DNA from: Verrucomicrobiota bacterium | GTDB taxonomy: Bacteria; Verrucomicrobiota; Verrucomicrobiia; Limisphaerales; CAIMTB01 | Assembly: GCA_963205105.1 (NCBI GenBank) | Contig: CAUJJW010000113.1 | Span: 1-43,903 of the forward strand | Reading direction: 5' to 3' | Length of the DNA stretch: 43,903 bases | Part shown: positions 19,439 through 30,016 of the stretch, one piece after another | Position numbering within the stretch: position 1 is the stretch's first letter | How the letters are laid out: each line of letters starts with the position of its first letter | Notes under the pieces: generated by a model | Told to the model about the DNA's origin: nothing | Seen by the model: the letters and a program-made list of their open reading frames with translations, nothing else | The model's database searches: none | Program-made: the position numbers and the translations under genes

Positions 19439-19643
19439 AGGAGATCCTTATTACGGCGGGAGTTGCCCCGTGTCCTGCGAAAGGAATCGGGATATGTGCG
19501 CCGAGGCAAGACCTTTGCCGATGTCTGCGCCTCTAAGAGCGCTTTTGCATGCAGCGAAGGTGGTCTTGGGGTGAAGTGGGTCGGCCTCCACCGCAGTCAT
19601 TTGATCCTTCTCAACGAACCAAAACAACCAACCCGGGTCAACG

Positions 19644-19938
19644 TCACGAATCACGGGCAATGACCTGCGCGACAAAAACACCCAGCAAATCCAAGAAGTC
19701 CTCAATGGTGGGGGCCGCAAACGAATCGCCCTTGGAGGTAAACCCGACAATCTTCGGTGGTCATTAGACAGAAAACCCCGTTCGAAGACAGGGAGGTTGA
19801 GGGGCAAAACACGATCCACGGACCAAAAACCACTGGACCAGGATGGACAATGTACCGCGACCCAAGGTTGTTAGCAAAGAATGGAGGGGTGCCCTCAAAA
19901 CCCATCACACCAACTTTAAGTTCCCGCTTGATCCTCAA
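19644..19938 (-). pseudogene. Candidate frameshifted remnant of a minus-strand gene
   Basis: Three minus-strand frames hold protein-like sequence in succession. First comes LKVGVMGFEGTPPFFANN and GSRYIVHPGPVVFGPW (from about 19938), then DRVLPLNLPVFERGFLSNDH (from about 19819), then PKIVGFTSKGDSFAAPTIED with FLDLLGVFVAQVIARDS and a TGA at 19644. Joining them needs two single-base shifts. A further open stretch (ending TAA at 19451) carries DVDPGWLFWFVEKDQ and ends 12 bases before the monooxygenase start. The whole reads like a decayed small gene, or one hit by sequencing indels. The family was not recognised, and the joining is my inference. Confidence 0.35.
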
Positions 19939-20325
19939 GTGAGCATCTGGTAAATCTCCGAGCGAACCGAGGTTTATCTATTGGTATGGAAGTAGTTGTG
20001 GCAGCGCCAAAAGATAACCAAGAGGTTCAAGGGATGTTGTGCTAGTTCTCCTACTGGGGCACGCGAGGCCAGCTGGTGGGGTCCCTTGGGGCCTTGAGAC
20101 TGCGAAGCAGTAACCCGGGTTGAGCATTCCTAATTCACGAAATGCCGTCCCGAGCCGAAGCTTGGGGGCAAATCAAAACACTGAACGCACCAAGACCACC
20201 GAGGCGTGCAACCGCCTGCGGAGAGCGCTTTTGTAAGCCGGAAGACCGCCACAATTCGTCTTGCCAAAGACTTGCCCAACAAAGTTAACTCGCCAACGTC
20301 GAAGCTGTCCCGTTAAGGAACACCT
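19939..20325. other. Intergenic leader region of the giant secreted protein gene
   Basis: No gene recognised. The DNA is visibly less GC-rich than its surroundings. It holds a small hairpin (AGGCG 20202-20206 with CGCCT 20213-20217) and a weak TTGCCA/TTAACT pair at about 20261-20290 that could be a promoter for the giant gene. No known riboswitch pattern was recognised, although the length leaves room for a structured leader. Confidence 0.4.
20315..20319 (+). promoter_or_regulatory. Ribosome-binding site of the giant gene
   Basis: AAGGA six bases before the ATG at 20326. It fixes the start of the giant gene and agrees with the signal peptide that follows. Confidence 0.7.
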
Positions 20326-23300
20326 ATGAATAGCGCTGTGAAGCAATACCCACGTCCATTGTCCGGGCTAACCGGACTATGGGCGCTCTTATCGTCCCTG
20401 CTGGTGGCCGCCCTGCCTGCCTTTGGCCAAGGCTCTGCTGTATCCCAAACCGGCAGCATTAAGATCAACGATGCGCAATTCGTTGCCGGGAATACCATCC
20501 CGGCCAAGGCGACGCCGTACCCGTCCAGTCTTACCATCTCCAACCAGTTCGTGGGTGTAATCCAGAAGGCTGCGGTGGTCCTTCCTGGGTTGAGCCACGC
20601 GTACGCCAACGACGTTGACGTCCTGCTGGTCACGCCCAACGGGCAGAAAATTGTCCTGATGAGCGATGTGGCGCTCAATGGGATCTTCTCGGGCGCCGAC
20701 ATCACGATCGATGCCGAGGCGGCGAATTCCTTCCCGGCGTCGCTGGCACCTGGAACGGCCGTAGCCGGTGGTTCCTACAAGCCCGTCAACTTCGCCCCGG
20801 AGGATGTCTTCCCGGACTCCGTGAGCTTGCCGCTCGATGGGAGCCTGACGAACCTAGCCGGTATCGCCCCAACCGGTACCTGGCAGCTCTACGTGATCGA
20901 CGACAAGTTCGAGCACGAGGGCACCATCAACGGTTGGCAGCTGAAGTTGTGGACAACGCCTGTGTTCGGCGCTGTCACCAACTCCGTCAGGACCCTGGAA
21001 AACATCAACGTCACTTTCCCTGTGACGTTCGATGACACCGACACACTCGCTGACAACGTCATCGTCCGTGCCGTGGCAACCGACAAGAACTTGGTGTCCG
21101 ACACCAATATTCTTGTGAGTGCGACGGGCAAGACTCGCAACGTCACGGTGACCCCCAACCTGAACCGTAACGGTTCGACGACCTTGACCATCACGGTCAA
21201 TGACGGGCGCACGACGATTTCCTCCAACATCAGTCTAACGATTGGTGAGGTGAATCAGCCGCCCACGATCGCGCTGAGCACCAACCGAGTGGAAGCTGCC
21301 GCAGGTTCCTTTTCGGCAACCGCGATCGCGACCGTTGCTGATGTGGATGCTGCTTCCTTGGACGATATCAGTGTCTATGCGACGACATCGAACGGATCGC
21401 TGGTTCCGACAAACTTCGTCGCGGACGTCACCCGAGTCGGTGCAACCCGCACGTTGGTGGTCGCGCCGCTGGGCACAGCAACTGGGACGGTGGATCTCAA
21501 TATCTTCGCCCGGGACGCCGGTACCTCCAACAATATTTCGGCCTCCGCTCCTCTCGCGTTCACCGTCAACCCGGTGACCCAAGCGCTTTTCTCCTATCCT
21601 TCCAACTTGGTGATCCCGGATGACAACACGGTCGTCTCCCAGACCATCAACGTGTCCAATGTTTTTGGAAACATTGGCAAGGTCACGGCAACTTTGAACG
21701 GCATCACCCACGCAAATCCAGCTGACTTGCAGATTCGGCTGAAAAGCCCAGGCAGTGCCCAACAAGCATTGCTGCTGAGTGGAAATGGTGGAGATACCGA
21801 TGTTGTCGGAACCTGGATCACCCTGGACGACGCCTCGACCAACGCTACCCCATCGGTACTCAATCCCGGGACTTACCGCCCCAACGAGGCGCTTTCTGTG
21901 TTCAACGACATCGCCGCCAACGGTGCTTGGACGCTTGAAGTTCAAGATGCCGCGGCAGGCCCGGTGTCCGCGGCTTCCCTCCGTGGTGGTGTTACCCTCC
22001 GCTTCTTCACCAAGCCCCAAGTTCGCGGACTCGTAAACACGAACCTCGCAGAAAGCACCAGCAAGCAAATCAACTTCACGGTCGCGGACTATGATGGGCA
22101 AGTCACCAACCTGGTCGTCTCCTCGAGCAATGAATCTCTGCTCACGGCAACAGTGAGTCAGTCGGGAACGAACGCGACGCTCACCCTGACAGGGAAATCC
22201 GATCAGAATGGGACAGCGACCATCACTGTGACGGCGCGCGACAACAGCAACTACACGGGCGCCTCCAGCATCACAGTCACCGTGAATCCGGTGAACACGG
22301 CCCCCAACATCAGCCCGATCGCCAAGCAACTCACCTACGCCGGGCAACCGCTGGGTCCGATTGACTTCACCGTGGACGACACAGGCACCTCCGGTAGTGC
22401 TGTGGACGAAACGCCAGCCGGCAGCATCGTGGTGAGGGCTCGCTCGAACAACCAGAAGCTCGTGCCGGACGGCAACATTATCCTGGGCGGGACTGGTGGA
22501 ACGCGCAACTTCACGATCTATCCTGTTGGTAACCAAGAAGGCACGGTCACCATCACGATCACGGCCACGGACACGGGATCTCCAACCCCAGCGAAGAGCA
22601 CGGAAATCGAGTTCCTGTTCCAAGTCCTGGCACCCGCAAGTCATTTGGTACCCAACTTGGCGCCAATTGTCATCGCCGACAGCGGCACTGGAAATGGTGC
22701 GACCAATGCTTCTCCCTATCCGTCCCCAATCAGCATCTCTGGTCAGATCGGTATCATCCGACAGGTCCAGGTGACCCTGGTGGGCCTTCAACATCCCTCC
22801 CCTCAGGATCTGGGAATTCTGCTCGTCGGTCCGAATAACGAACAAGTGGTCCTCGCTTCGGGCGCTGGCGGAAACACCCCGATTCGGGACGTTCAACTCA
22901 TCTTCTCAGACAGCGCTTCCGGAGCGCTGCCTAGCGTTGGCCCCATTGCGTCAGGATCCTACCGCGCATCCAACCTGAATGGACGGCTTGCGGGAGATTT
23001 CCCTGGAACGGGCTCCACCCGTCCACTGTCCCCCAGCTTGTCGGTTTTCAACGGACTTGTTCCGAACGGCACTTGGTCGCTGTACGTGCGTGATTTCACC
23101 GGCAATACCAAAGGTGACGGACAGCAAATCGCCGGAGGCTGGATGATTAGCTTCGTCACGGAGGCCAATTTGGCCGCCATTCCGAATCAGGAAACCCTGG
23201 AAGACACGACCAAGCGCGTCGGTCTCGTGATTGGTGACAATCAGCCCGGTATCGCGGTGACACTGACCGCCACCTCGGATCGCCCGGACATCGTTACCAA

Positions 23301-26300
23301 CTCGACGGCGAACCTTCGCTTCGAGCCGGGTAACGTTGCCACGGCCAACCAAGTTCTGGTCATCACGCCGGGCAACAACAAGTTCGGTGATGTGAACATT
23401 ACCGTGACGGCTACCGTGGGTTCGGGTGTGCCCTCCTCCAGGACGTTCCTCCTGAAGATACTGCCCGTGAACGACGATCCTGTGATCGCGGGGGCGGGTT
23501 CCAACGACCGAACCAAGGCAGCCGGTCTGATCGATGGACCTCGCCGAGTAACGGTCAGCGACCAAGAATCCAATGCGAATGACATTGAGCTGACCGCCTC
23601 CTCCTCGAACAAGGACTTGATCCCGGACAGCAATATCATCCTGACCGATCTGAATGATAGTAACGGCAACTGGGATATTACGATTGTTCCGAACGGTGTT
23701 CTGACCGGGGAAACCACAATCACACTGTCGGCCAAAGTTGGATCGGAAAAGGCCGGAACAAAGGCATTCAAATACACGGTGACCCGTAACCGCTCGTTCG
23801 TGAGTGAGGAAGGCCGGATTGAAATTCGTGACAACGCGACTGCCAACCCGTATCCGTCGATTACTCGGGTGTCGAATGTTCAGGGTGTGGTTAGCAAACT
23901 CAGCGTCACGTTGCTGGGCTTCTCGCACACGTTCCCGGACGACGCCGACATCCTGCTGGTGTCACCCGACGGGACGAAGAGTGTTGTGTTGCTCTCGGAT
24001 GCCGGCGGTGGGGCTCCTACCAACTCGGTTTCCAATCTTACCTTCACCATCGACGACGATGGCGCCGAGCTAACTTCCGAGGAGAAGCTCGGGTACAAGA
24101 CCTATAAGCCTGGTAACTTCGGTGCTGGAGCCTTTGCCTCGCCGGCGCCCAGCTCCGGATACACTTCCACCCTGTCGACCTTTAACGGGATCTCCCCCAA
24201 TGGTGACTGGAAGCTCTACATCCAGGACGACACCTTCTCCGACTCCGGATCTATCGAACGCGGATGGATTTTGGTGATCGAAACTGCTCCGAGCATCACG
24301 CCGATCGCCAGCCAAACCACGCGTGAAGATACCGTCCTCTCGGTTAACTTCACGGTTGAAGACGCCGACACAGATGCCACGGCGCTCAAAACATGGGCGC
24401 TCTCGTCTAACGAGACCCTGGTGAATAACACCAACCTGGTGACTGGGCCGACAAACGCCTTTGCGCGAACACTCACGCTGACTCCGAGCTTGAACCAGAA
24501 TGGGACGAACACGATCACCGTGTACGTGGCCGACAATCGGGTAACGAACAGCAGTTCGTTTTTCCTGACCGTTTTGGCCGTGGATGACGCTCCCACCGTC
24601 TCGGTCACCACCAATCTGGTTCGGATCAATGAAGACAGTCAGACCAACATCCTGTTCAGCATCCGCGACGTGGATTCGGTTCTGAGCGTGACGAACGCTG
24701 CGATCCTTTCCTCGAACACCGAGCTGGTGCCCAACAGCACCAACAATCTCACCCTCGACGGCCCTGTGAGTCTAGCGGTGAATACCGCCGGAACCCTGAC
24801 CGCCATGGTTAAGCCCGCGGCCAACAAATTTGGTGAAACGCTGCTCTCGCTAAGCCTGCGCGACGGGACAACGACGGTGACCCGAGACGTCACCCTCGCG
24901 GTGACTGCGGTAAACGATGCTCCGACCATCTCGGTCACCAACAATGCCTACACGGTGAACGCCGGTGCCACGTTGGCCGACATTCCGGTTACCGTGGGCG
25001 ATGTTGAGACGCCAGCCCGTAACCTGGTTCTGAGCGTTACGTCCGACAATCCCAGCCTCCTCCCCACCAATAATATCAGTCTGGGTGGTGCTAACGAAAA
25101 TCGTCTTCTCTCGGTGACCCCGATCGGTGCAGCCACCGGTACCGCGGTCATCACCCTGAGGGTTCGTGACGAAGCAAATGCCGAAGCGACGACCAACGTC
25201 ACAATCACGGTCAATGCTGCACCTGGCAGGACATACGCCAACACCGGTGTCATCAACGTGCGGGACAACAACACGGCGACGCCTTACGGTTCCTCCATTA
25301 CGGTACCTGCGCTGGAAGGATTGGTTTCTCAAGTGGTCGTGACCCTCGACGGGCTGACCCACTCATCGCCCGACGACGTGGATGTCCTCCTGGTGAGTCC
25401 TGGTGGCAAGAAGGTTCTCATCCTCTCGGACGCCGGTGGAAATATCCCGATCAGCAACGGTCGAATCGTGATCGACGAAAACGCAAGCAGCACGATTCCC
25501 GACAATGGTCCAATGCTTCCCGGCTCTTACAAGCCATCCAACTACGGTGAGGGTGATTCGTTCGCCTCTCCTGCGCCTGCGGCTCCGTATGGTGCTTCGC
25601 TAGCAGAATTCAACGGAATCGATCCCGAAGGAACATGGTCCCTGTTCGTGGTGGACGACACGCCGAACGACTCGGGCACCATCGCTGGCGGGTGGGCACT
25701 GAAGATTGTGACCACTCCTCGCATCGTTGCAACGACGAGCAGCCCCGTGGTTTGGGACGAGGACACAACGGCGGTCGTCAACCTCGAAGTGAACGATCTG
25801 GATTCCGGCAGCAAACTGGATCAGCTCGAATTCTTCGCTGTGTCACAAAACGCGTCGTTGCTCCCCAATGCCAATGTCACGTTCAACAGGGTGTCTGGTG
25901 ATCCGAACTCGCTTGGTGGGCCCTGGGGCTATCAAGCGATTCTCAACCCCTCCACCAATGCTTGGGGAACAAACCTTCTGACCATCGGTGTCCGGCGCAA
26001 GAGCGACCGAGCCACTGACTCGGTGATCTTGGCCAACACCGTCCGCCTGGTGAACGATGCTCCGCTAATCTCGCGCATCACGGCGAAGACCACCGACGAG
26101 AACGTTCCTCTGACCATCACCTTCCTGGTGACCGACGTGGACACTGACCCGAAGGACCTCTCAATCCGAGCTGACTCGGGCAACGATGGTCTAATTTCAG
26201 ATTCACGGGTTCTTTTCTTCGGTCAGACGAACTTCCTGAGCGCCTTGAGCTCGAGCGAAATGAGCCTGACGATGTCTCCGAACACCAATCAGACAGGCAC

Positions 26301-29300
26301 AGCGACGATCACGTTGCTGGTCACGGACAATTCCACCAACCCGCCTGCTCGGACAGCCACCGCGTCGTTTGATCTGAGCGTGGTTCCATTCAACGACGCC
26401 CCAACGATCCGGGCGATCACGGACATCTCGATACCGTCTGGTTCGACGTCCACGAATGTTGCCTTCGGGGTGGATGATAGCGACAGCGCAACTGTTAAGG
26501 TGACGGCCACGTCTTCAGACGAAACGCTCGTTCGTAATAGCAACATCCGAATCTTCCGCGATCAGGCTGGTACTCAGCCGGCTGAAGACTTCTTCGCACC
26601 CGGCAATCGCTGGATCAGAGTGACCTCAGAAGTGGGCAAGCGCGGCAATGCCACGATCACCGTGACTGCGACCGACGGTGCCAAGACAAGTACTCGGACT
26701 TTCACCGTCAGTGTGGTGGAGAGTCGCGAACGCGGGTTCGTCAACAATCGCCCGATCGTGATCCGAGACAACGCCTCCGCCGATCCGTACCCCTCCATCA
26801 TCACGGTGACTGAAGCCGACCTAGTCGGGGATGTCAGCCAGGTGAAGGTGCGGCTCAACGGAGTTGCCCATGGATTCCCCTCGGACGTTGACGTCCTGCT
26901 GGTGAGTCCGAGCGGTAAGAGCGTCATGCTGATGAGCGACGCAGGTGGTGGTAACTCCATCACCAACCTCACGCTCACCTTCAGCGATTCTGCCTCGGAG
27001 GAAGTGCCTGCTGCTCCTCCGCTGTCCAGTCGCGAGTATCGTCCTCGAAACTACGATCCGGTGAATGATGTGATGCCGGCTCCGGCGCCTGCGGCTCCGT
27101 TTGGTACCACGCTCGGAAGCTTGATTGGAACGAGCGCCGCTGGTGAGTGGAAACTGTATGTTGTGGATGACACAAGCTCTGACGCCGGTGTGATCAATGG
27201 TGGCTGGGAACTCTTCATCACTTCTCAGCCCCGCATCGTTGGTCTGGCCGACATTACGATCAAAGAGGACCAGGAGTTTTCACTCCCGTTCACGATTGTG
27301 GAAGAGAGCTTTGCAGAGCCGACCTTCACGTTCACCACGGCAACAACGAATGCCGCTGTGATCCGCACCAACGATCTGGTGTTCCGCGGCAGCGGCACCA
27401 ACTGGACGATCACCGGCAAGCCGGTGGAAAACGTGGGTGGTGTTTCCCGAATCACGGTGAACGCCCGAAACAACTACGCCCAAACCGCGAGCAGCGCCTT
27501 CACGGTCACCGTGAGCAGCGAAAACGATCGGCCGTTCATCACACCTGTGGGGAACCTCACGATCAGCTCTGGTACGGCGAGCTCACCGGTTGCCTTCTCG
27601 TACGGTGATGCTGAAACGCCTCAGAAGGATCTCACCTTCACAGTGTCGAGCAGCAATCAGGAGCTTGTTCCAACGAACAATGTCTTTGTGCTCGGCGGCT
27701 TCCTGACGATCGCTCCGGTGGGCAGTCTCAGTGGCCGGTCCGAAATCTCGCTGACCGTCACGGATCCCTCGGGTCTCACCGATTCAACGACCTTCACGGT
27801 CACGGTGACTCCCTCGGTGAACGCCCAGTTCGCCAACTCGGCCGCTATTACTATCCCGACGCAGGGCAAGGGTTCCCCTTATCCCTCGACCATCGAAGTG
27901 AGCCGAATTCGGGGAACGGTTTCCCGAGTGACAGTCACGCTTGCACAATTGAACCATCCTTACCCCTCCGACGTGGATGTGCTCCTTGTTGGGCCGCAAG
28001 GGCAGAAGGTTGTTCTGATGAGCGACGCCGGTGGTAGCGAACGCCTGGTCAACGTCCGATACACGTTCGATGACCGAGCGGCTGCCGGAATCCCGATCAA
28101 TCCGTCCGAGCCCGTGCCGACGGGTACTTACAAGCCGACCAATCACCAGGGAGTCGATGACTTCCCGGATGCTCCGGCCGGAACAATCAGTGCCAACCTG
28201 GATGCCTTCAATGGCACCAGTCCTAACGGGACGTGGTCGCTGTACGTGGTGGATGATGCTTCGCCCGATGGTGGCAACATCTCTGGCGGCTGGATCCTCA
28301 ATATCTTCTCCACCGACCCGACCATCAGTGCGATTGAAGATCAGGTAACAAATGAGAACGTTCCGCTCACGGTGGCCTTCCGGGTGGAAGACGCTGATAC
28401 CGCCAGCTCGAATCTGGTGGTCGCTGCAAGCTCCGACAATCCGAGCCTCCTCGGCTTGGCTGTCAGCGGCACCGGCAATGACCGCACCTTGGTCATCACT
28501 CCGACTGCCTTCGCCTCGGGTACTGGCATCGTCACGGTCGGAGTCACCGACGGACAAACTCTGACGGAAACAAGCTTCACCGTGACGGTGAATGCGGTGA
28601 ACCAAGTTCCGGTGATCACCGGGCTCACCGACAAGCAGGTGCCTTCGAACGTCACGCTTCAGGCTCCGTTCACCGTGTTTGATCAAGAGACTGCTGCAAG
28701 CAATCTGGTGGTCTCGGCCACCATATCGCGAGCTGAGTTTGGAACGGTTGGCATCACTGGAACGGACATGAATCGCACCCTGGTGTTCCGCTCGAGCGGC
28801 GACCAAGGACAAGCGTTCATCACGGTTAGAGCGGACGATGGCACGACTAACACGACCCAGGTAATCTCGGTCACTGTTGGGCCTCCTTACGAGCTGACCG
28901 TCTCGGCTATCGCTGACCAAAGCATGGTCGAGAATGAGCCTGCCCGTACCGTGGCGTTCACAGTGGCTGGTTCGACATCTGGAAACATCTCGGTGACCGG
29001 GGTGGCGGACAACACCGTCCTGGTGAACCGGGTTGGAATCAGTGGCACGGGTACGAACCTGAATGCGACGATCACCCTGAACGCCGGGCAATCGGGCGAA
29101 AGCATGATCACCATCACAGCGACGGATGATCTGGGTGGGGTTGGTACGAGCATGTTCAAGTTGACCGTGACGCGTGGAAACCGTCCTCCGGTGCTCGCTC
29201 CGATCGTTCCTCAGACCACTCGGCCGAACGTGCCTGTGATCGTGCCGCTGGTGGTAACCGATGAGGATACTCCCTCGACCCAATGGGTGTTCACCTCGGC

Positions 29301-29961
29301 CATCTCGGACACGACCATCATTCGAAATGTGGTGTTCGGTCTGAATTCGACCGGTGGGTTTGTCGCCACGGTGAATCCTGTGCGGGATGCTGTGGGGAGC
29401 ACGACGATCACGATCAACGTGTCGGATGGCGTGAATCGTGTGAGCCAAGCCTTCCCGATCACGGTGATCGAGAACCCGCCGGTGCTCGGTCCTATCGCTG
29501 ACCAAACAACGGTTGCCAACGAACCCGTTGAAATCGTCCTGTCTGTTCAAGACCTGGATACCCCGATCACAGAGCTGGTCTACAGCGCAACGTCCTCCAA
29601 TCCTTCGCTCATCGCTGGTGTCACATTCGACACGTCGAGCGGTGTGGTGAAGGCGACGATCAACCTCGTCACCGATGCCACCGGCGTCGCTACCGTGACG
29701 ATCTCGGTCAAGGACAGCGTCACGACCGTCTCTCAAGTGTTCGCGGTCGCCGTGAACACCGCCGCTGCTCCTCAGTTCGCCACTCCAACGCTGACCACGA
29801 ATCCGGATGGTTCGAAGACCATCACTGTCACCTGGCAGAATGGCGGCGAACTGGAATGGGCTGAATCGGCTGCCGGTCCCTGGACGGCGACCGGTAACAC
29901 GTCTGGCACCTACAGCGAGCCGGCGACGGCGAGTGCAAGACTGTTCCGCATCAAGCGGTAG
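20326..29961 (+). CDS. Giant secreted repeat protein with seven P-domain-like modules
   Basis: A 3,211-residue exported protein. Signal peptide: residues 1-35 (ALLSSLLVAALPAFGQ). Seven modules of about 145-175 residues start near residues 43, 420, 774, 1156, 1635, 2136 and 2500. Each has the pattern DNxxxxPYPS, a DVDVLLVSPxGxxVxLMSDAGG-like strand pair (variant in modules 2 and 3) and NGTWSLYVVDD then GGWxLxI. This matches the proprotein-convertase P-domain (jelly-roll) family. They alternate with Ig/cadherin-like repeats of tandem-95 type (NDAPTIS, VDDxD, TITVTATD patterns). Five more such repeats follow module 7, then a C-terminal ELEWAESAAGPWTATGN stretch ending LFRIKR. No protease or other catalytic domain, membrane anchor or sorting tail was found. 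It probably acts as a cell-surface or matrix adhesin; calcium binding by the Asp-rich loops is inferred. Confidence 0.9.
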   Translation: MNSAVKQYPRPLSGLTGLWALLSSLLVAALPAFGQGSAVSQTGSIKINDAQFVAGNTIPAKATPYPSSLTISNQFVGVIQKAAVVLPGLSHAYANDVDVLLVTPNGQKIVLMSDVALNGIFSGADITIDAEAANSFPASLAPGTAVAGGSYKPVNFAPEDVFPDSVSLPLDGSLTNLAGIAPTGTWQLYVIDDKFEHEGTINGWQLKLWTTPVFGAVTNSVRTLENINVTFPVTFDDTDTLADNVIVRAVATDKNLVSDTNILVSATGKTRNVTVTPNLNRNGSTTLTITVNDGRTTISSNISLTIGEVNQPPTIALSTNRVEAAAGSFSATAIATVADVDAASLDDISVYATTSNGSLVPTNFVADVTRVGATRTLVVAPLGTATGTVDLNIFARDAGTSNNISASAPLAFTVNPVTQALFSYPSNLVIPDDNTVVSQTINVSNVFGNIGKVTATLNGITHANPADLQIRLKSPGSAQQALLLSGNGGDTDVVGTWITLDDASTNATPSVLNPGTYRPNEALSVFNDIAANGAWTLEVQDAAAGPVSAASLRGGVTLRFFTKPQVRGLVNTNLAESTSKQINFTVADYDGQVTNLVVSSSNESLLTATVSQSGTNATLTLTGKSDQNGTATITVTARDNSNYTGASSITVTVNPVNTAPNISPIAKQLTYAGQPLGPIDFTVDDTGTSGSAVDETPAGSIVVRARSNNQKLVPDGNIILGGTGGTRNFTIYPVGNQEGTVTITITATDTGSPTPAKSTEIEFLFQVLAPASHLVPNLAPIVIADSGTGNGATNASPYPSPISISGQIGIIRQVQVTLVGLQHPSPQDLGILLVGPNNEQVVLASGAGGNTPIRDVQLIFSDSASGALPSVGPIASGSYRASNLNGRLAGDFPGTGSTRPLSPSLSVFNGLVPNGTWSLYVRDFTGNTKGDGQQIAGGWMISFVTEANLAAIPNQETLEDTTKRVGLVIGDNQPGIAVTLTATSDRPDIVTNSTANLRFEPGNVATANQVLVITPGNNKFGDVNITVTATVGSGVPSSRTFLLKILPVNDDPVIAGAGSNDRTKAAGLIDGPRRVTVSDQESNANDIELTASSSNKDLIPDSNIILTDLNDSNGNWDITIVPNGVLTGETTITLSAKVGSEKAGTKAFKYTVTRNRSFVSEEGRIEIRDNATANPYPSITRVSNVQGVVSKLSVTLLGFSHTFPDDADILLVSPDGTKSVVLLSDAGGGAPTNSVSNLTFTIDDDGAELTSEEKLGYKTYKPGNFGAGAFASPAPSSGYTSTLSTFNGISPNGDWKLYIQDDTFSDSGSIERGWILVIETAPSITPIASQTTREDTVLSVNFTVEDADTDATALKTWALSSNETLVNNTNLVTGPTNAFARTLTLTPSLNQNGTNTITVYVADNRVTNSSSFFLTVLAVDDAPTVSVTTNLVRINEDSQTNILFSIRDVDSVLSVTNAAILSSNTELVPNSTNNLTLDGPVSLAVNTAGTLTAMVKPAANKFGETLLSLSLRDGTTTVTRDVTLAVTAVNDAPTISVTNNAYTVNAGATLADIPVTVGDVETPARNLVLSVTSDNPSLLPTNNISLGGANENRLLSVTPIGAATGTAVITLRVRDEANAEATTNVTITVNAAPGRTYANTGVINVRDNNTATPYGSSITVPALEGLVSQVVVTLDGLTHSSPDDVDVLLVSPGGKKVLILSDAGGNIPISNGRIVIDENASSTIPDNGPMLPGSYKPSNYGEGDSFASPAPAAPYGASLAEFNGIDPEGTWSLFVVDDTPNDSGTIAGGWALKIVTTPRIVATTSSPVVWDEDTTAVVNLEVNDLDSGSKLDQLEFFAVSQNASLLPNANVTFNRVSGDPNSLGGPWGYQAILNPSTNAWGTNLLTIGVRRKSDRATDSVILANTVRLVNDAPLISRITAKTTDENVPLTITFLVTDVDTDPKDLSIRADSGNDGLISDSRVLFFGQTNFLSALSSSEMSLTMSPNTNQTGTATITLLVTDNSTNPPARTATASFDLSVVPFNDAPTIRAITDISIPSGSTSTNVAFGVDDSDSATVKVTATSSDETLVRNSNIRIFRDQAGTQPAEDFFAPGNRWIRVTSEVGKRGNATITVTATDGAKTSTRTFTVSVVESRERGFVNNRPIVIRDNASADPYPSIITVTEADLVGDVSQVKVRLNGVAHGFPSDVDVLLVSPSGKSVMLMSDAGGGNSITNLTLTFSDSASEEVPAAPPLSSREYRPRNYDPVNDVMPAPAPAAPFGTTLGSLIGTSAAGEWKLYVVDDTSSDAGVINGGWELFITSQPRIVGLADITIKEDQEFSLPFTIVEESFAEPTFTFTTATTNAAVIRTNDLVFRGSGTNWTITGKPVENVGGVSRITVNARNNYAQTASSAFTVTVSSENDRPFITPVGNLTISSGTASSPVAFSYGDAETPQKDLTFTVSSSNQELVPTNNVFVLGGFLTIAPVGSLSGRSEISLTVTDPSGLTDSTTFTVTVTPSVNAQFANSAAITIPTQGKGSPYPSTIEVSRIRGTVSRVTVTLAQLNHPYPSDVDVLLVGPQGQKVVLMSDAGGSERLVNVRYTFDDRAAAGIPINPSEPVPTGTYKPTNHQGVDDFPDAPAGTISANLDAFNGTSPNGTWSLYVVDDASPDGGNISGGWILNIFSTDPTISAIEDQVTNENVPLTVAFRVEDADTASSNLVVAASSDNPSLLGLAVSGTGNDRTLVITPTAFASGTGIVTVGVTDGQTLTETSFTVTVNAVNQVPVITGLTDKQVPSNVTLQAPFTVFDQETAASNLVVSATISRAEFGTVGITGTDMNRTLVFRSSGDQGQAFITVRADDGTTNTTQVISVTVGPPYELTVSAIADQSMVENEPARTVAFTVAGSTSGNISVTGVADNTVLVNRVGISGTGTNLNATITLNAGQSGESMITITATDDLGGVGTSMFKLTVTRGNRPPVLAPIVPQTTRPNVPVIVPLVVTDEDTPSTQWVFTSAISDTTIIRNVVFGLNSTGGFVATVNPVRDAVGSTTITINVSDGVNRVSQAFPITVIENPPVLGPIADQTTVANEPVEIVLSVQDLDTPITELVYSATSSNPSLIAGVTFDTSSGVVKATINLVTDATGVATVTISVKDSVTTVSQVFAVAVNTAAAPQFATPTLTTNPDGSKTITVTWQNGGELEWAESAAGPWTATGNTSGTYSEPATASARLFRIKR

Positions 29962-29987
29962 TCTCTGATCACTTAAACTCTTCACGA

Positions 29988-30016
29988 GAGGCCGAGCGCA
30001 AGCTCGGCCTCTTTTT
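29988..30016 (+). terminator. Intrinsic terminator after the giant gene
   Basis: GAGGCCGAGC (29988-29997) and GCTCGGCCTC (30002-30011) form a perfect ten-base-pair stem closed by a GCAA tetraloop, followed by TTTTT and a further T-run. It lies 26 bases after the stop codon and isolates the giant gene from the next operon. Confidence 0.92.
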
